A stretch of 64,000 nucleotides of DNA, taken from the NCBI RefSeq assembly GCF_000384135.1, contig NZ_KB913028.1, forward strand, positions 1,821,298 to 1,885,297, written 5' to 3'. The translations under genes were made by a program, and so were the position numbers. The stretch is from Succinispira mobilis DSM 6222. GTDB taxonomy: Bacteria > Bacillota > Negativicutes > Acidaminococcales > Succinispiraceae. This document shows positions 27,473 through 36,606 of this stretch, in pieces (the first letter of the stretch is position 1; each line of letters begins with the position of its first letter). The notes below the pieces were generated by a model. That model was given only the letters and a program-made list of their open reading frames with translations. It did not search any database and was not told where the DNA came from.

Positions 27473-27603
27473 TTTCAACACACCTCACTCATATTTTATA
27501 GTCCCGATTGACTATATACTATCACTTTTTGTTGTTTTATACAACCTATGACTTAATTATAACAGATATTTTTTGATTTACAATAGTTTTTTTAAAATAA
27601 TTA

Positions 27604-30147
27604 TTATTTGTTGATAGAAATCTCCCCATTTGAATTTACTGATAGCTCAATCTTGTCTCCCGCTTGGATATCCCCAGCAATAATTAGTTTGCTGAGCATT
27701 GTTTCTATTTTTTGGCTAATCAACCTTCTTAGGGGACGCGCTCCAAAAACTTCATCGAAACCAGCTTCTGCCAGTAATGCTAGCAAATCATCATCCCATT
27801 TTATCTCAACATCCACTTGTTCAGCTATTCTTTCTTTTAAAGCACACAACAGCAAATTAGCAATTGCTTTTACCTGTATGCTACCTAAAGGTTTAAAAAC
27901 AATAATGTCATCTAAGCGATTTAAAAACTCTGGACGGAAAAACTCACCTAACATATTGCGCAAATAATTAGCATCTAATTGTCCCTTGCTTTTAATTATT
28001 TCTTTTGAGCCGAGATTACTGGTCATAATAATAATGGTATTTTTAAAATCAACTACCCTACCATGACTATCAGTTAATCTACCATCATCTAAAACTTGCA
28101 GTAAAATATTAAACACATCACTATGAGCTTTTTCAATTTCATCTAAAAGTAACACACAATAAGGTGAGCGTCGCACCGTCTCAGTCAATTGACCACCTTC
28201 GTCATAACCGACATAACCTGGAGGAGCCCCGATCAGCTTAGCAACAGCATGTTTTTCCATATACTCGCTCATATCGATACGGACCATTTTATGTTCATCA
28301 TCAAACAAAACTTCCGCTAGAGCTTTAGCTAACTCTGTTTTGCCCACACCAGTAGAACCTAAAAATATAAAGGAGCCGATTGGGCGATTGGGATCTTTTA
28401 TCCCGGCTCTAGCTCTTAAAATAGCATCACTAACCACCTGAATTGCTTCCTCTTGTCCAACAACACGCTTACTTAAAGTTTCTTGTAAGTGGAGCAACTT
28501 TTCTCTTTCACCAGTAAGTAGTTTTTGTACAGGAATATTAGTCCAGGAGCTGACTACTCGGCTAATATCCTCTTCATCAACTACTTCTTTTAGCAAACTA
28601 TCAGCTTTATCTGTAACTTTTTCTTCTAATTCTTGTAACTGTTTTACTAATTCCGGCAGTTTACCATATTGAAGTTCAGCCAATCTACCCAAATTGTATT
28701 CGCGTTCTGCGCTTTGCATTTGTTGGTGCACTAAGTCAATTTCTCGCTTTAATTCTCGCACTCGTGCAATCCCAGTTTTTTCATTACGCCACCGTGTTTC
28801 TAAAACTGCCGCCTCTTGTTTAACTGCGGCTAATTCACTTTGAATCACCTGCAAACGCTCTTGCGATTGTTTATCTTCTACTTCTTGTTTTAAAGCATGT
28901 TCTTCTATTTCTAATTGTAAAATTCTTCTGCGCCGCTCATCTAACTCTGCGGGCATCGAATCAATCTGGGTTTTCAATCTTGCTGTAGCCTCATCCACTA
29001 AATCAATGGCCTTATCTGGCAAGAATCGATCAGTGATATACCTATTTGACAAAACCGCCGCTGCAACTAAAGCTGAATCCTTAATCCGCACCCCATGATA
29101 AGCCTCATAGCGTTCTTTTAAACCGCGTAAAATTGAAATAGTTGCTTCTACACTAGGCTGATTTATCATTATTGGCTGAAAACGGCGTTCTAAAGCTGCA
29201 TCTTTTTCAATATATTTACGATATTCGTTTAAAGTAGTTGCACCAATACATTTTAATTCTCCCCGCGCCAACATGGGCTTGAGAATGTTTCCAGCATCCA
29301 TTGAGCCTTCACTAGCACCAGCACCAACTACGGTATGTAGTTCATCAATAAACATTATAATTTGACCTTCTGATTTGGCGACCACATTAATTACATTTTT
29401 TAAACGTTCTTCAAATTCACCGCGAAATTTAGCCCCAGCAACTAAACTCGATAAATCCAAGGCGTAAATCGTTTTATTTTTTAAAACAGTAGGCACATCG
29501 CCAGAAACAATCCGCAAGGCTAAGCCTTCTGCTATGGCAGTTTTACCAACGCCTGGTTCACCAATTAAAACAGGATTGTTTTTTTTACGTCGCGATAAGA
29601 TTTCAATTACTCTGCGGATTTCTTCATCGCGGCCAATTACAGGATCCAACTTACCATCTTGCGCTTTTTGGGTCAGATCTTGACCATATTTAGCCAACAA
29701 TTCTTTATTTTGTTCCGCATCAGCTGTATTTGCATGAATGTTAACTAGTTCTTTCAATTTTTTCGCCGTCAAACTAAACTTTTTAAATAAATCTACAATT
29801 TCCTGATCTCCATCTTGAGCTAAGGCAATTAGTAAATCTTCTTCGGTTATTGCGGCTTTACTATTTTGTTTGGCTACTCCAATCACTCTACTCAAACTTA
29901 AACTAATATTGAGAGTATCTTTGCTAGAGCGCACTTGTGGAATTTTATTTAAAATTTTGCTTAGTTCTTGAGAAAACTCTTGCTTATTTACTTTATAATA
30001 ATTCAAAGCAAAATCTAAAAAAGTATTTTCTCCTAACATAGCTACCACAACATGTGCACAAGTTAATTCTTGGTTATAACTAACCAAAGCCTTACTTTGA
30101 GCTTTTTCTAAAATTGCTTGTGTTTTTTCATTAAATTCTGCTTGCAT
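27604..30147 (-). CDS. clpB: Chaperone ClpB (disaggregase)
   Basis: 847 aa from ATG 30147, with AAGGGG 8 nt upstream; a GTG three codons earlier is less likely. An N-terminal Clp repeat domain is followed by NBD1 with Walker [16 protein letters not shown] (~202). A long coiled-coil middle domain (~400-530; ELEEKV, LQELEEK-type heptads) distinguishes it from ClpC/ClpA. NBD2 has [15 protein letters not shown] and DEIEKAH. A hexameric AAA+ unfoldase that, with DnaK, rescues aggregated proteins after heat stress. No CIRCE or CtsR box is evident in the upstream 170 bp. Confidence 0.95.
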   Translation of the reverse strand: MQAEFNEKTQAILEKAQSKALVSYNQELTCAHVVVAMLGENTFLDFALNYYKVNKQEFSQELSKILNKIPQVRSSKDTLNISLSLSRVIGVAKQNSKAAITEEDLLIALAQDGDQEIVDLFKKFSLTAKKLKELVNIHANTADAEQNKELLAKYGQDLTQKAQDGKLDPVIGRDEEIRRVIEILSRRKKNNPVLIGEPGVGKTAIAEGLALRIVSGDVPTVLKNKTIYALDLSSLVAGAKFRGEFEERLKNVINVVAKSEGQIIMFIDELHTVVGAGASEGSMDAGNILKPMLARGELKCIGATTLNEYRKYIEKDAALERRFQPIMINQPSVEATISILRGLKERYEAYHGVRIKDSALVAAAVLSNRYITDRFLPDKAIDLVDEATARLKTQIDSMPAELDERRRRILQLEIEEHALKQEVEDKQSQERLQVIQSELAAVKQEAAVLETRWRNEKTGIARVRELKREIDLVHQQMQSAEREYNLGRLAELQYGKLPELVKQLQELEEKVTDKADSLLKEVVDEEDISRVVSSWTNIPVQKLLTGEREKLLHLQETLSKRVVGQEEAIQVVSDAILRARAGIKDPNRPIGSFIFLGSTGVGKTELAKALAEVLFDDEHKMVRIDMSEYMEKHAVAKLIGAPPGYVGYDEGGQLTETVRRSPYCVLLLDEIEKAHSDVFNILLQVLDDGRLTDSHGRVVDFKNTIIIMTSNLGSKEIIKSKGQLDANYLRNMLGEFFRPEFLNRLDDIIVFKPLGSIQVKAIANLLLCALKERIAEQVDVEIKWDDDLLALLAEAGFDEVFGARPLRRLISQKIETMLSKLIIAGDIQAGDKIELSVNSNGEISINK

Positions 30148-30319
30148 AATTTTCACCCCTTATTTTAATTAAACACTGTGTGGGCGACTTTTTAAAGTTA
30201 TCCACATCTTTATTCTAAACATTTGTACGGGTTTTTGCAAGTGGAAAACTTGACAAATTATGGGAGCTATGCAAAAATGAGCATATTATTTTGATAAACA
30301 TTAAAGAAGGTGTGTATTT

Positions 30320-30688
30320 TTGAATCCAAGCTCTATTTTGCAAGGTTTTACGATAATTATGTGCATTCACTTTGTAAGTATTGCACTAGTAGATATTTTT
30401 AACTTGCTTTTACCCCCTCCCTTGTTAGGAATGATTATCCTAGCTATCTTGTTATACACTAACATTATTAAAGTTGCCTGGGTAGAACATGCGGCTTATG
30501 TTTTATTAGAATATATGGGAATGCTCTTTATTCCCCCAGCAATCAGTATTATTTTGTATTACAAAATAATTGCTCAAGAAGCTGTTCCCATCATCGTTAC
30601 TTTAATAATAACAACTTTATTAGTTATGATAATTACTGGTAAAATTGTTCAATTGTTTTCCCCCAAAAATAACAAGGAGGTGCAATAA
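30320..30688 (+). CDS. CidA/LrgA-family holin-like membrane protein
   Basis: 122 aa, four membrane helices (GFTIIMCIHFVSIALVDIFNLLLPPPLLGMIILAILL typical of LrgA/CidA). TTG start at 30320 with GAAGGTGTG upstream. With LrgB it forms the CidAB/LrgAB-type module, variously linked to autolysis control or export of pyruvate/overflow metabolites. Its stop overlaps the lrgB start by one base. Confidence 0.87.
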   Translation: MNPSSILQGFTIIMCIHFVSIALVDIFNLLLPPPLLGMIILAILLYTNIIKVAWVEHAAYVLLEYMGMLFIPPAISIILYYKIIAQEAVPIIVTLIITTLLVMIITGKIVQLFSPKNNKEVQ

Positions 30689-31386
30689 TGTTACCAGCAG
30701 CTCTTTTAAATTCACCTGCTTTAGGCATAACCATTACTTTAGGCTTATTTGCCGTAGCCCGCTTTATCCAATTAAATACTCGTTTTAAAAGCATCCCCCC
30801 CATGGTTACCGCAACCTGTTTGATAATTAGTCTGCTCTTGATTTTAGATATTGATTATCCTACTTACAATAAGGGCGGTGAAATGATTAGTTTTTTATTA
30901 GGGCCTGCAACTATTGCCTTAGCACTCCCTTTGGTGAAAAACATTAAAATTTTACTAAATAATCTAAAGCCAATTCTCATCGGGGTCTTCACAGGTAGTA
31001 TTGTTGCAATACTTTCCGTAGCTGCTCTTGCTAAGCTATTAGGAGCTTCTACCAAAGTAATGCTTTCTTTGGTACCAAAATCCGTGACCACACCTATTGC
31101 CATGGGAATCGCTCAAAATATTGGTGGTATTCCCGCCTTAACTGCAATTATGGTTATTCTTACTGGTATGCTAGGAGCTTTTTGTGGGCATAAATTATTA
31201 AAGTTCTGCGGCGTCAAAGCTGATATCGCAATCGGCATTGCCATTGGTGCTGCTGCCCATGGATTAGGTGCTAATCGTTGTCTTAGTGAGAATGAATTGC
31301 AAGCCGCCGTTGCTGGTGTAGCAATCGCTTTGGTAGGTATCGTTACTGCCTTACTAGCTCCAACTCTGTCTAGTCTTTTTATTTAA
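30688..31386 (+). CDS. LrgB-family membrane protein
   Basis: 232 aa with about six to seven membrane segments. Family motifs are LLGPATIALALPLVKN, SLVPKSVTTPIAMGIAQNIGGIPALTA and GAAAHGLGANRCLSENE. It is the partner of the preceding CidA/LrgA protein (GGAGGTGCAATA precedes the ATG). Whether the pair acts as Lrg (antiholin), Cid or a glycolate/pyruvate transporter (PlgG-like) cannot be decided from sequence. Confidence 0.9.
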   Translation: MLPAALLNSPALGITITLGLFAVARFIQLNTRFKSIPPMVTATCLIISLLLILDIDYPTYNKGGEMISFLLGPATIALALPLVKNIKILLNNLKPILIGVFTGSIVAILSVAALAKLLGASTKVMLSLVPKSVTTPIAMGIAQNIGGIPALTAIMVILTGMLGAFCGHKLLKFCGVKADIAIGIAIGAAAHGLGANRCLSENELQAAVAGVAIALVGIVTALLAPTLSSLFI

Positions 31387-31413
31387 TATTTTTACACTTT
31401 CCTGATTGTTTGC

Positions 31414-31442
31414 TTGTAAAACAATCCTACATATGTTATAAT
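31414..31442 (+). promoter_or_regulatory. Cold-shock gene promoter
   Basis: TTGTAA (31414-31419), 17-bp spacer, perfect TATAAT (31437-31442). The transcript would have a 5' UTR of about 50 nt before the cold-shock ATG. Confidence 0.75.
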
Positions 31443-31501
31443 GTCCAAGAAATAGACCTCGCGTTTGTTTTACATTATTTTTATTTTAGGGGGTCCTAGA
31501 A

Positions 31502-31699
31502 ATGATTGGAAAAGTTAAATGGTTTAATTCTGAAAAAGGTTTCGGTTTTCTTGAGCAAGAAGATGGTAAAGATGTATTCGTACATTTTTCTGCTATCCAA
31601 AGCGATGGATACAAAACTTTAGAAGAAGGTCAAAAGGTTGAGTTTGATGTTGTGGAAAGTGAACGTGGCTTACAAGCTGCTAACGTTGTGCGTCTGTAA
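31502..31699 (+). CDS. CspA-family cold-shock protein
   Basis: 65 aa, single cold-shock domain. RNP1 is [10 protein letters not shown] and RNP2 is DVFVHFSAI; it opens [14 protein letters not shown] nucleic-acid chaperone that melts RNA structure. ATG 31502 follows TTAGGGGGTCCTAGAA. It has its own promoter and terminator. Confidence 0.96.
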   Translation: MIGKVKWFNSEKGFGFLEQEDGKDVFVHFSAIQSDGYKTLEEGQKVEFDVVESERGLQAANVVRL

Positions 31700-31753
31700 T
31701 ATACTAATCTGTTGGTAGTTTTTACAATATAGATTATGAATTTAACTGGACTT

Positions 31754-31782
31754 AAGGGTTGTATAACAGCAACCCTTTTTTC
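31754..31782 (+). terminator. Terminator after the cold-shock gene
   Basis: AAGGGTTG/CAACCCTT stem with an 8-nt loop, followed by TTTTTCT. Confidence 0.9.
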
Positions 31783-31800
31783 TATTTTATTGTTGTTTGC

Positions 31801-31853
31801 TAAATAAACATAAGGTATACTAGTAATAGACTTTTAGACACTATGTTTATTTA
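31801..31853. repeat. 12-bp inverted repeat upstream of the GT2 gene
   Basis: TAAATAAACATA (31801-31812) and its reverse complement TATGTTTATTTA (31842-31853), 29 bp apart. It lies in the 300-bp gap between the cold-shock terminator and the glycosyltransferase. It could be an operator or loop-forming site. Confidence 0.5.
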
Positions 31854-31904
31854 CTAAACAACCAATAAATTTTATTTTTTCTAAAAAGATCGATATTGCA
31901 AACA

Positions 31905-31932
31905 GTTTATAAGTTTATAAGTTTATAAGTTT
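31905..31932. repeat. Short tandem repeat, GTTTATAA x3.5
   Basis: Three perfect copies of GTTTATAA (31905-31928) plus GTTT, flanked by ATCGATAT on both sides (near 31889 and 31939). It is about 70 bp upstream of the GT2 start. Confidence 0.8.
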
Positions 31933-32002
31933 CTTACTATCGATATCCTGCATAATATAATCGCAAACTAGTTCTTTCTATTTCAATTTCTGAAGGTGCA
32001 AT

Positions 32003-32962
32003 ATGAATAATAATAAAATAATCTCTATTGTCGTTCCCGTGTTTAACGAACAAGACAATATTCTAGTTTTTTATCGTGCAATTTGTGATACTATGCAAAA
32101 CTCAGCCTATGATTTTGAATTGTTGTTTATTGATGATGGTTCCCAAGATCAAACCGCTTTTACTATCCAAAATCTAACCGCTACAGATAGCCGGGTCAAA
32201 TTATATATGCTTTCGCGTAATTACGGACATCAGATTGCTCTAACTTGTGGTTTAGATCATACTACTGGTACGGCGATCATTACTATGGATGGAGATATGC
32301 AACATCCTCCTTCCTTAATCCCACAACTAATTAGCGAATGGGAAGCTGGTTTTGAAGTAGTGCAAACAGTTCGCGCTACAACAGAAGGTGTCAGCTTCTT
32401 TAAAAGGCTTAGTTCCCATTTATACTACAAACTAATAAATAAGTTAGCTCAATCAAAAGTAGTCGAAGGCGGTTCGGATTTTAGGTTAATGGATGAAAAA
32501 GTTGTTGCCGCTTTTCGCTTGTATCGCGAACGCGGTCGCTTTATTCGTGGCCTTATCGGTCTATTAGGCTTTAAACAAAAAACTATTAGTTTTACTGCCC
32601 CAGCAAGATTTGCCGGTGTTTCTAAATTTTCCCTAAAAAAAATGCTTCATTTTGCATTAGACGGGATAACCGCCCTTTCAACTGTTCCTTTAAGATTATC
32701 TTTTTACATTGGAATTCTTGCCGGAATAACTAGTTTAGTTTTAACTATTCACGTCCTCTATATCAAGTTTTTCACCAATGAAGCTGTATTAGGTTGGAGT
32801 ACAATCGCAGCAAGTATTTTCTTTCTCGGCGGCATGCAACTTATTGGTATAGGTATCCTGGGTGAATATATTGCCCGAATTTTTCAAGAGGTTAAACAAC
32901 GTCCCCTCTATTTACTAAGTAAAAAAATAGCAAATGGGCAAGAAATTAAAAAGGATTTATAG
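32003..32962 (+). CDS. Family 2 glycosyltransferase, DPM1/GtrB-like, membrane-bound
   Basis: 319 aa. N-terminal GT-A domain: ISIVVPVFNEQDNI, LLFIDDGSQDQT and the metal-binding TMDGDMQHPP. Two C-terminal membrane helices (about 235-257 and 270-292) end in the GEYIARIFQEVKQRPLY motif of dolichyl/undecaprenyl-phosphate sugar transferases. It probably makes an undecaprenyl-phosphate-linked sugar used to modify LPS, teichoic-like polymers or proteins. ATG 32003 follows TCTGAAGGTGCAAT. It is a monocistronic unit. Confidence 0.88.
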   Translation: MNNNKIISIVVPVFNEQDNILVFYRAICDTMQNSAYDFELLFIDDGSQDQTAFTIQNLTATDSRVKLYMLSRNYGHQIALTCGLDHTTGTAIITMDGDMQHPPSLIPQLISEWEAGFEVVQTVRATTEGVSFFKRLSSHLYYKLINKLAQSKVVEGGSDFRLMDEKVVAAFRLYRERGRFIRGLIGLLGFKQKTISFTAPARFAGVSKFSLKKMLHFALDGITALSTVPLRLSFYIGILAGITSLVLTIHVLYIKFFTNEAVLGWSTIAASIFFLGGMQLIGIGILGEYIARIFQEVKQRPLYLLSKKIANGQEIKKDL

Positions 32963-33057
32963 TACTTTTGTCGAATATAACTATTAGGAACAGCGTCTTA
33001 AATCTAAGGAATTGCAGCTTAAATTTAGTCTTCTACTGTTAGAAAGGGGGATTCTTA

Positions 33058-33729
33058 TTGAAAGCAATACAATTTTTCCAAAAGATTCTAGTAGTAACTT
33101 TGCTTTGTTTGGCAATATATCCTATTACTTCCTTCGCTTCTTTTAGAGTAGGCGATGCCGGCGATGAAGTTCGTGAAATTCAAACTCGCCTCCAAGAAGT
33201 AGGTTATAGTCTGAGCAATATTGATGGTGTTTACGGTTCCGAAACTAAAAATGCCGTACTAGCTTTTCAAAAAGATATTGGTCTAGAGGCAGACGGAATT
33301 GTAGGCCGTGAAACCTACAAAGCCTTGTTAAAAAAAGATATGCCCGTTAGCCGTAGTGGCAGCGGTCGTTATCGTGGTCTAATTGCCACAGCCTTAAACT
33401 ATCGCGGTGTACCATATGTGTTCGGTGGTACAAGTGCTAATGGTTTTGACTGTTCTGGGTTTACTCAATTTATTTTTGCTTCCGCGGGAATTTATTTACC
33501 TCGCACTGCCGATGCACAATTTGAGGTAGGCAGATGGGTTGCACAAGATAACTTAGATGTGGGTGATTTGGTTTTCTTCTCCACCTATGAACCTGGTCCT
33601 TCACATGTAGGTATCTATATTGGCAATGGACAATTTATTAGTGCTAAATCAAGCGAAGGTATCGCCGTAGCTTCGCTTTATGATCCTTATTATTGGGGAG
33701 CGCGCTATATTGGCGCTCGGAGAATTTAG
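33058..33729 (+). CDS. NlpC/P60 peptidoglycan endopeptidase with binding domain
   Basis: 223 aa secreted protein. Signal peptide ~1-27. PG_binding_1 domain (~30-92): GDAGDEVREIQTRLQEVGY, GVYGSETKNAVLAFQKD. NlpC/P60 catalytic domain (~105-223): catalytic Cys in FDCSGFTQF and His in SHVGIYIGNG. TTG start at 33058 with AAAGGGGGATTC upstream. It cleaves D-Glu-DAP-type stem-peptide bonds. The following HD gene starts 4 nt after its stop. Confidence 0.9.
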   Translation: MKAIQFFQKILVVTLLCLAIYPITSFASFRVGDAGDEVREIQTRLQEVGYSLSNIDGVYGSETKNAVLAFQKDIGLEADGIVGRETYKALLKKDMPVSRSGSGRYRGLIATALNYRGVPYVFGGTSANGFDCSGFTQFIFASAGIYLPRTADAQFEVGRWVAQDNLDVGDLVFFSTYEPGPSHVGIYIGNGQFISAKSSEGIAVASLYDPYYWGARYIGARRI

Positions 33730-33733
33730 GCTT

Positions 33734-34303
33734 ATGTTATTAACACGTGAGCAAGCCTTTAAACTTCTTAATCAGTATGTTACTGCTGAACATCTCTTAA
33801 AACACAGCATTGCTGTAGAAATTGCAATGCGTGCTTATGCCCAACACTTTCAGCGAGATGTTGAGTACTGGGGACAGGTCGGCTTATTACACGATATTGA
33901 TTACCAGCTTTATCCAAGTGAACATTTGCGCCATACTCAGGCTCTTTTAGAACCAGCTGGCTTTAGCCGTCAATTTATTACTGATATTGTTTCTCACAAT
34001 CGTAATTGGCTCGAACCAAGAAGCTTAATTCAGAAAGTACTGTTGTCGGTAGATGAAATTACTGGTTTTATTATTGCTTGTGTGCTTGTGCGACCTGATA
34101 AAAGCATCGCTAATTTAGAAGTGAAGTCAGTTTTGAAAAAGTTCAAAGATAAAGCCTTTGCCAAGGCAGTAAATCGTGAAAACATCAAGCAAAGCGTGGA
34201 CGAATTGGGTATTCCCCTTGAGGAACATATCCAATTTATCATTGAAGCTTTCAGAGAAAATAGCGCTGTAACTAATTATAAAAATATTAATCTTTTTATA
34301 TAA
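33734..34303 (+). CDS. HD-domain (HDIG-type) putative phosphohydrolase
   Basis: 189 aa from ATG 33734; an ORF read from 33680 would overlap the NlpC gene. The HD dyad is in WGQVGLLHDIDYQLYP with an upstream His in LLKHSIAVEIAMRAYAQHF and a downstream IVSHNRNW. Stand-alone HDIG proteins hydrolyse nucleotides or phosphomonoesters; the substrate is unknown. It is co-transcribed with NlpC/P60 and followed by a terminator. Confidence 0.82.
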   Translation: MLLTREQAFKLLNQYVTAEHLLKHSIAVEIAMRAYAQHFQRDVEYWGQVGLLHDIDYQLYPSEHLRHTQALLEPAGFSRQFITDIVSHNRNWLEPRSLIQKVLLSVDEITGFIIACVLVRPDKSIANLEVKSVLKKFKDKAFAKAVNRENIKQSVDELGIPLEEHIQFIIEAFRENSAVTNYKNINLFI

Positions 34304-34318
34304 ACAAATATTTATGAT

Positions 34319-34356
34319 AAAATAGTAGCTGATAGCAAACAGCTACTATTTTTTTA
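34319..34356 (+). terminator. Terminator after the HD-domain gene
   Basis: AATAGTAGCT/AGCTACTATT stem with a 10-nt loop, followed by seven T's; it lies 15 bp before the regulator ATG. Confidence 0.9.
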
Positions 34357-34370
34357 CTAGAAGGTGACTT

Positions 34371-35060
34371 ATGCTTAAACAAATCCTCAAGAACTTATTT
34401 TTATTTGCCAAACTCAACGATACACAATTAGATAAAATTTGTGCGCTCATAAAGGAAAAAAGCTATAAAAAAAACTCCATCATCATCCGCGAGGGCGAAG
34501 CAGGAGCAAATGTGTTTTTTGTAGTAGAAGGTTCTGTTAAAATAACCAAAATTTCTCCCGAAGGTCGCGAGTACACCCTAAAAATTGTTGGACAAGGCGA
34601 TGTGTTTGCCGAAGTCATTCTCTTTACTAACTTAGCTTATCCAGCCAATGCCACAGCTTTAACTAATTCTCGTCTTGCTTCTCTCGCTATTTCCGATCTG
34701 GAAACACTGATCAGCAAAGACGCTTCTTTGGGCATTGAATTAATTCGTGTTCTTTCACAACGACTTTACGACACGCAAAACAAAATAAAACAATTAGCAG
34801 TGCATAATGTCTACGAACGCACCTTAATTCTCTTACTAGACTTGGCTAGAAACCAAGGTCTCGATGAACAAGCCCATCATAATAGCTTTACACTTGCTGT
34901 TCCTCTTTCCCGCACGGAATTAGCAAACATTATCGGCACAACACGCGAAACACTAACCAGGATGCTCGGACGCCTAAAACAAGCTGGCTTAATCAAAATT
35001 GGCGAAAATGCGATCGAGTTAAATTTAAGCAAAATAAACCAAGCACAGTTAATAAACTAG
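34371..35060 (+). CDS. Crp/Fnr-family transcription regulator
   Basis: 229 aa. Cyclic-nucleotide-binding-type beta-barrel (~10-120; IIREGEAGANVFFVVEGSVKI), dimerisation helix, and a C-terminal winged helix (SRTELANIIGTTRETLTRMLGRLKQAGLI). There is no cluster of N-terminal cysteines, so it is not an FNR iron-sulfur sensor; the effector is unknown. ATG 34371 follows AGAAGGTGACTT. hydE starts 26 bp after it, suggesting an operon or regulation of hydrogenase maturation. Confidence 0.88.
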   Translation: MLKQILKNLFLFAKLNDTQLDKICALIKEKSYKKNSIIIREGEAGANVFFVVEGSVKITKISPEGREYTLKIVGQGDVFAEVILFTNLAYPANATALTNSRLASLAISDLETLISKDASLGIELIRVLSQRLYDTQNKIKQLAVHNVYERTLILLLDLARNQGLDEQAHHNSFTLAVPLSRTELANIIGTTRETLTRMLGRLKQAGLIKIGENAIELNLSKINQAQLIN

Positions 35061-35086
35061 CTAACTATAAAATTACGAGGTGTCTT

Positions 35087-36124
35087 ATGTCCTTTGCACT
35101 TGCTTTACAAGAATTAAAAACTGGCAACATAACTTTCGAAAACATTCAAACCGTTCTGCTTGCCGATCAACACACTGCTTCGCAGCTTTTTGCGTTAGCC
35201 CAAGAAATCCGTTTTGCGATTATGGGCAAAAAAGTATTTCTCCGCGGTCTAATCGAATTTTCCAATTATTGTCGTAATAGTTGTGCCTATTGTGGTTTAA
35301 ACATTAGCGTCAAAAATCAAATACGTTATCGTTTAAACTTATCTGAAATTCTCGAGTGTGCTGCTATCGCCCAAGATCTCGGTTATCAAACTTTAGTTTT
35401 GCAAGCTGGCGAAGATGCTTACTACACCTCAGAAAAATTCACTTCCATTATTAGCACGCTCAAGGATAAGTATCCTACTATCGCCCTCACTCTCAGTTTT
35501 GGCTTACATTCTAAAACTGATTATCAGACTTGGTTCAAGGCTGGTGCTGATCGTTACCTAATGCGTTTCGAAACTTCTAATGCTCAACTGTTTGCGCAAC
35601 ATCGTCCTGGAACAAATTTACAAGAACGCCTTACAGCTTTGTCCGACTTACAAGAAATTGGTTATCAAGTCGGTACAGGTAATTTAATTGGCTTGCCTGG
35701 GCAAACTTTAACTGATCTGGTTAATGATATTTTATTATTATATAAATTGCAACCAGATATGATTGGTGTCGGGCCCTTTATACCCCATCCTGCAACCTTA
35801 TTAGCCAATGAGCCTGCAGGAGATGTGTTCTTGGCCTTAAAAGAATTGGCCATACTAAGAATTATTTTACCTTATGTACATCTACCCGCAACCACAGCTT
35901 TTGGGACCTTGAAAGAAAGTGGACAACTGTTAGCTTTAAATGCTGGAGCTAACGTAATAATGCCTAATGTAAGTCCGGAAACTTCTAGAAAACTCTATGC
36001 TATCTATCCTAACAAAGCTGGCAGTTTAGAAAATTCCACACAAACTCACGCACGAATCTTAAACACTATTAGCAAAGCTAAACTAGAAGCGGACTTTTCA
36101 CGAGGCGATAGCTATAAGCTTTAG
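35087..36124 (+). CDS. hydE: [FeFe]-hydrogenase maturase HydE (radical SAM)
   Basis: 345 aa. The radical-SAM cluster is C62-x3-C66-x2-C69 in SNYCRNSCAYCGLN, followed by the BioB/HydE-type barrel (VLQAGEDAYYTSEKF, RFETSNAQLFAQHRPG, GLPGQTLTDLVNDI, GVGPFIPHPAT). HydE helps build the H-cluster of [FeFe]-hydrogenase. HydF, HydG and the hydrogenase itself are not in the window. ATG 35087 follows ACGAGGTGTCTT. Close relatives such as PylB or HydE-like enzymes are alternatives, but the overall pattern is HydE. Confidence 0.88.
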   Translation: MSFALALQELKTGNITFENIQTVLLADQHTASQLFALAQEIRFAIMGKKVFLRGLIEFSNYCRNSCAYCGLNISVKNQIRYRLNLSEILECAAIAQDLGYQTLVLQAGEDAYYTSEKFTSIISTLKDKYPTIALTLSFGLHSKTDYQTWFKAGADRYLMRFETSNAQLFAQHRPGTNLQERLTALSDLQEIGYQVGTGNLIGLPGQTLTDLVNDILLLYKLQPDMIGVGPFIPHPATLLANEPAGDVFLALKELAILRIILPYVHLPATTAFGTLKESGQLLALNAGANVIMPNVSPETSRKLYAIYPNKAGSLENSTQTHARILNTISKAKLEADFSRGDSYKL

Positions 36125-36360
36125 AGCATTTATGGCAACTACTAGAAAACAGCTCTGGCAACTGGTAGTTATCAGTTCACTAATAACTACTTATTTCAAG
36201 TAAAACACTTTCAGCTCCCAACAGTTTTTGATTTATTAGCTAAAATTGTTATTTCCGCCCTTATTTCTAATGGCTGTCGCTTTAAAGGTTGTATTCTATA
36301 CCCACAAAGGTAAGATTGTTTGTTATTTAGCACAGTTCACTACCGCAAACAGAAACAATG

Positions 36361-36399
36361 GGCTGTTGCAAAATAGGCTTTAACCTGTTTTAGACAGCC
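36361..36399. repeat. Hairpin resembling insertion-sequence ends
   Basis: GGCTGTTGCAAAATAGG (36361-36377) pairs imperfectly with CCTGTTTTAGACAGCC (36384-36399). GGCTGTxxxAAAA is the kind of terminal inverted repeat seen in several IS families, here with both ends only 6 bp apart and no transposase. It may be an IS remnant or MITE-like scar, or simply an extended structure after hydE. The remainder of the 482-bp gap 36125-36606 has no gene I can support. Confidence 0.5.
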
Positions 36400-36501
36400 T
36401 CTTGTTCATATTATAAATATCTGAAAGTTTTATTTGAGATGCATAGTGCAAAGAATTCATAATAAAACAATGCATAGTGCTGGCCATACGATTTTTAGCG
36501 A

Positions 36502-36547
36502 AAGATGCTTACTCAATAAATTATTGAATAAGCATCTTGTTTTTTGA
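36502..36547. terminator. Strong inverted repeat in the hydE-FkbM gap
   Basis: AAGATGCTTA and TAAGCATCTT arms around TTCAATAA-type inner pairing, followed by GTTTTTTG on the plus strand. It is 380 bp after hydE and 60 bp before the convergent FkbM gene end. Likely terminator. Confidence 0.7.
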
Positions 36548-36606
36548 AATATAACTAAATATTGATCTAGACTATTTGCGCTAATATCTCGCTATTCTAA
36601 AACCCT

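Noticed and set aside
30157-30319. CIRCE or CtsR operator upstream of clpB
   Set aside because: No TTAGCACTC-N9-GAGTGCTAA and no AGGTCAAA direct repeats were found; a single TTTGTCAAG is not sufficient.
36132-36203. 23-aa ORF after hydE
   Set aside because: No ribosome-binding site, no conservation information, AT-rich background.
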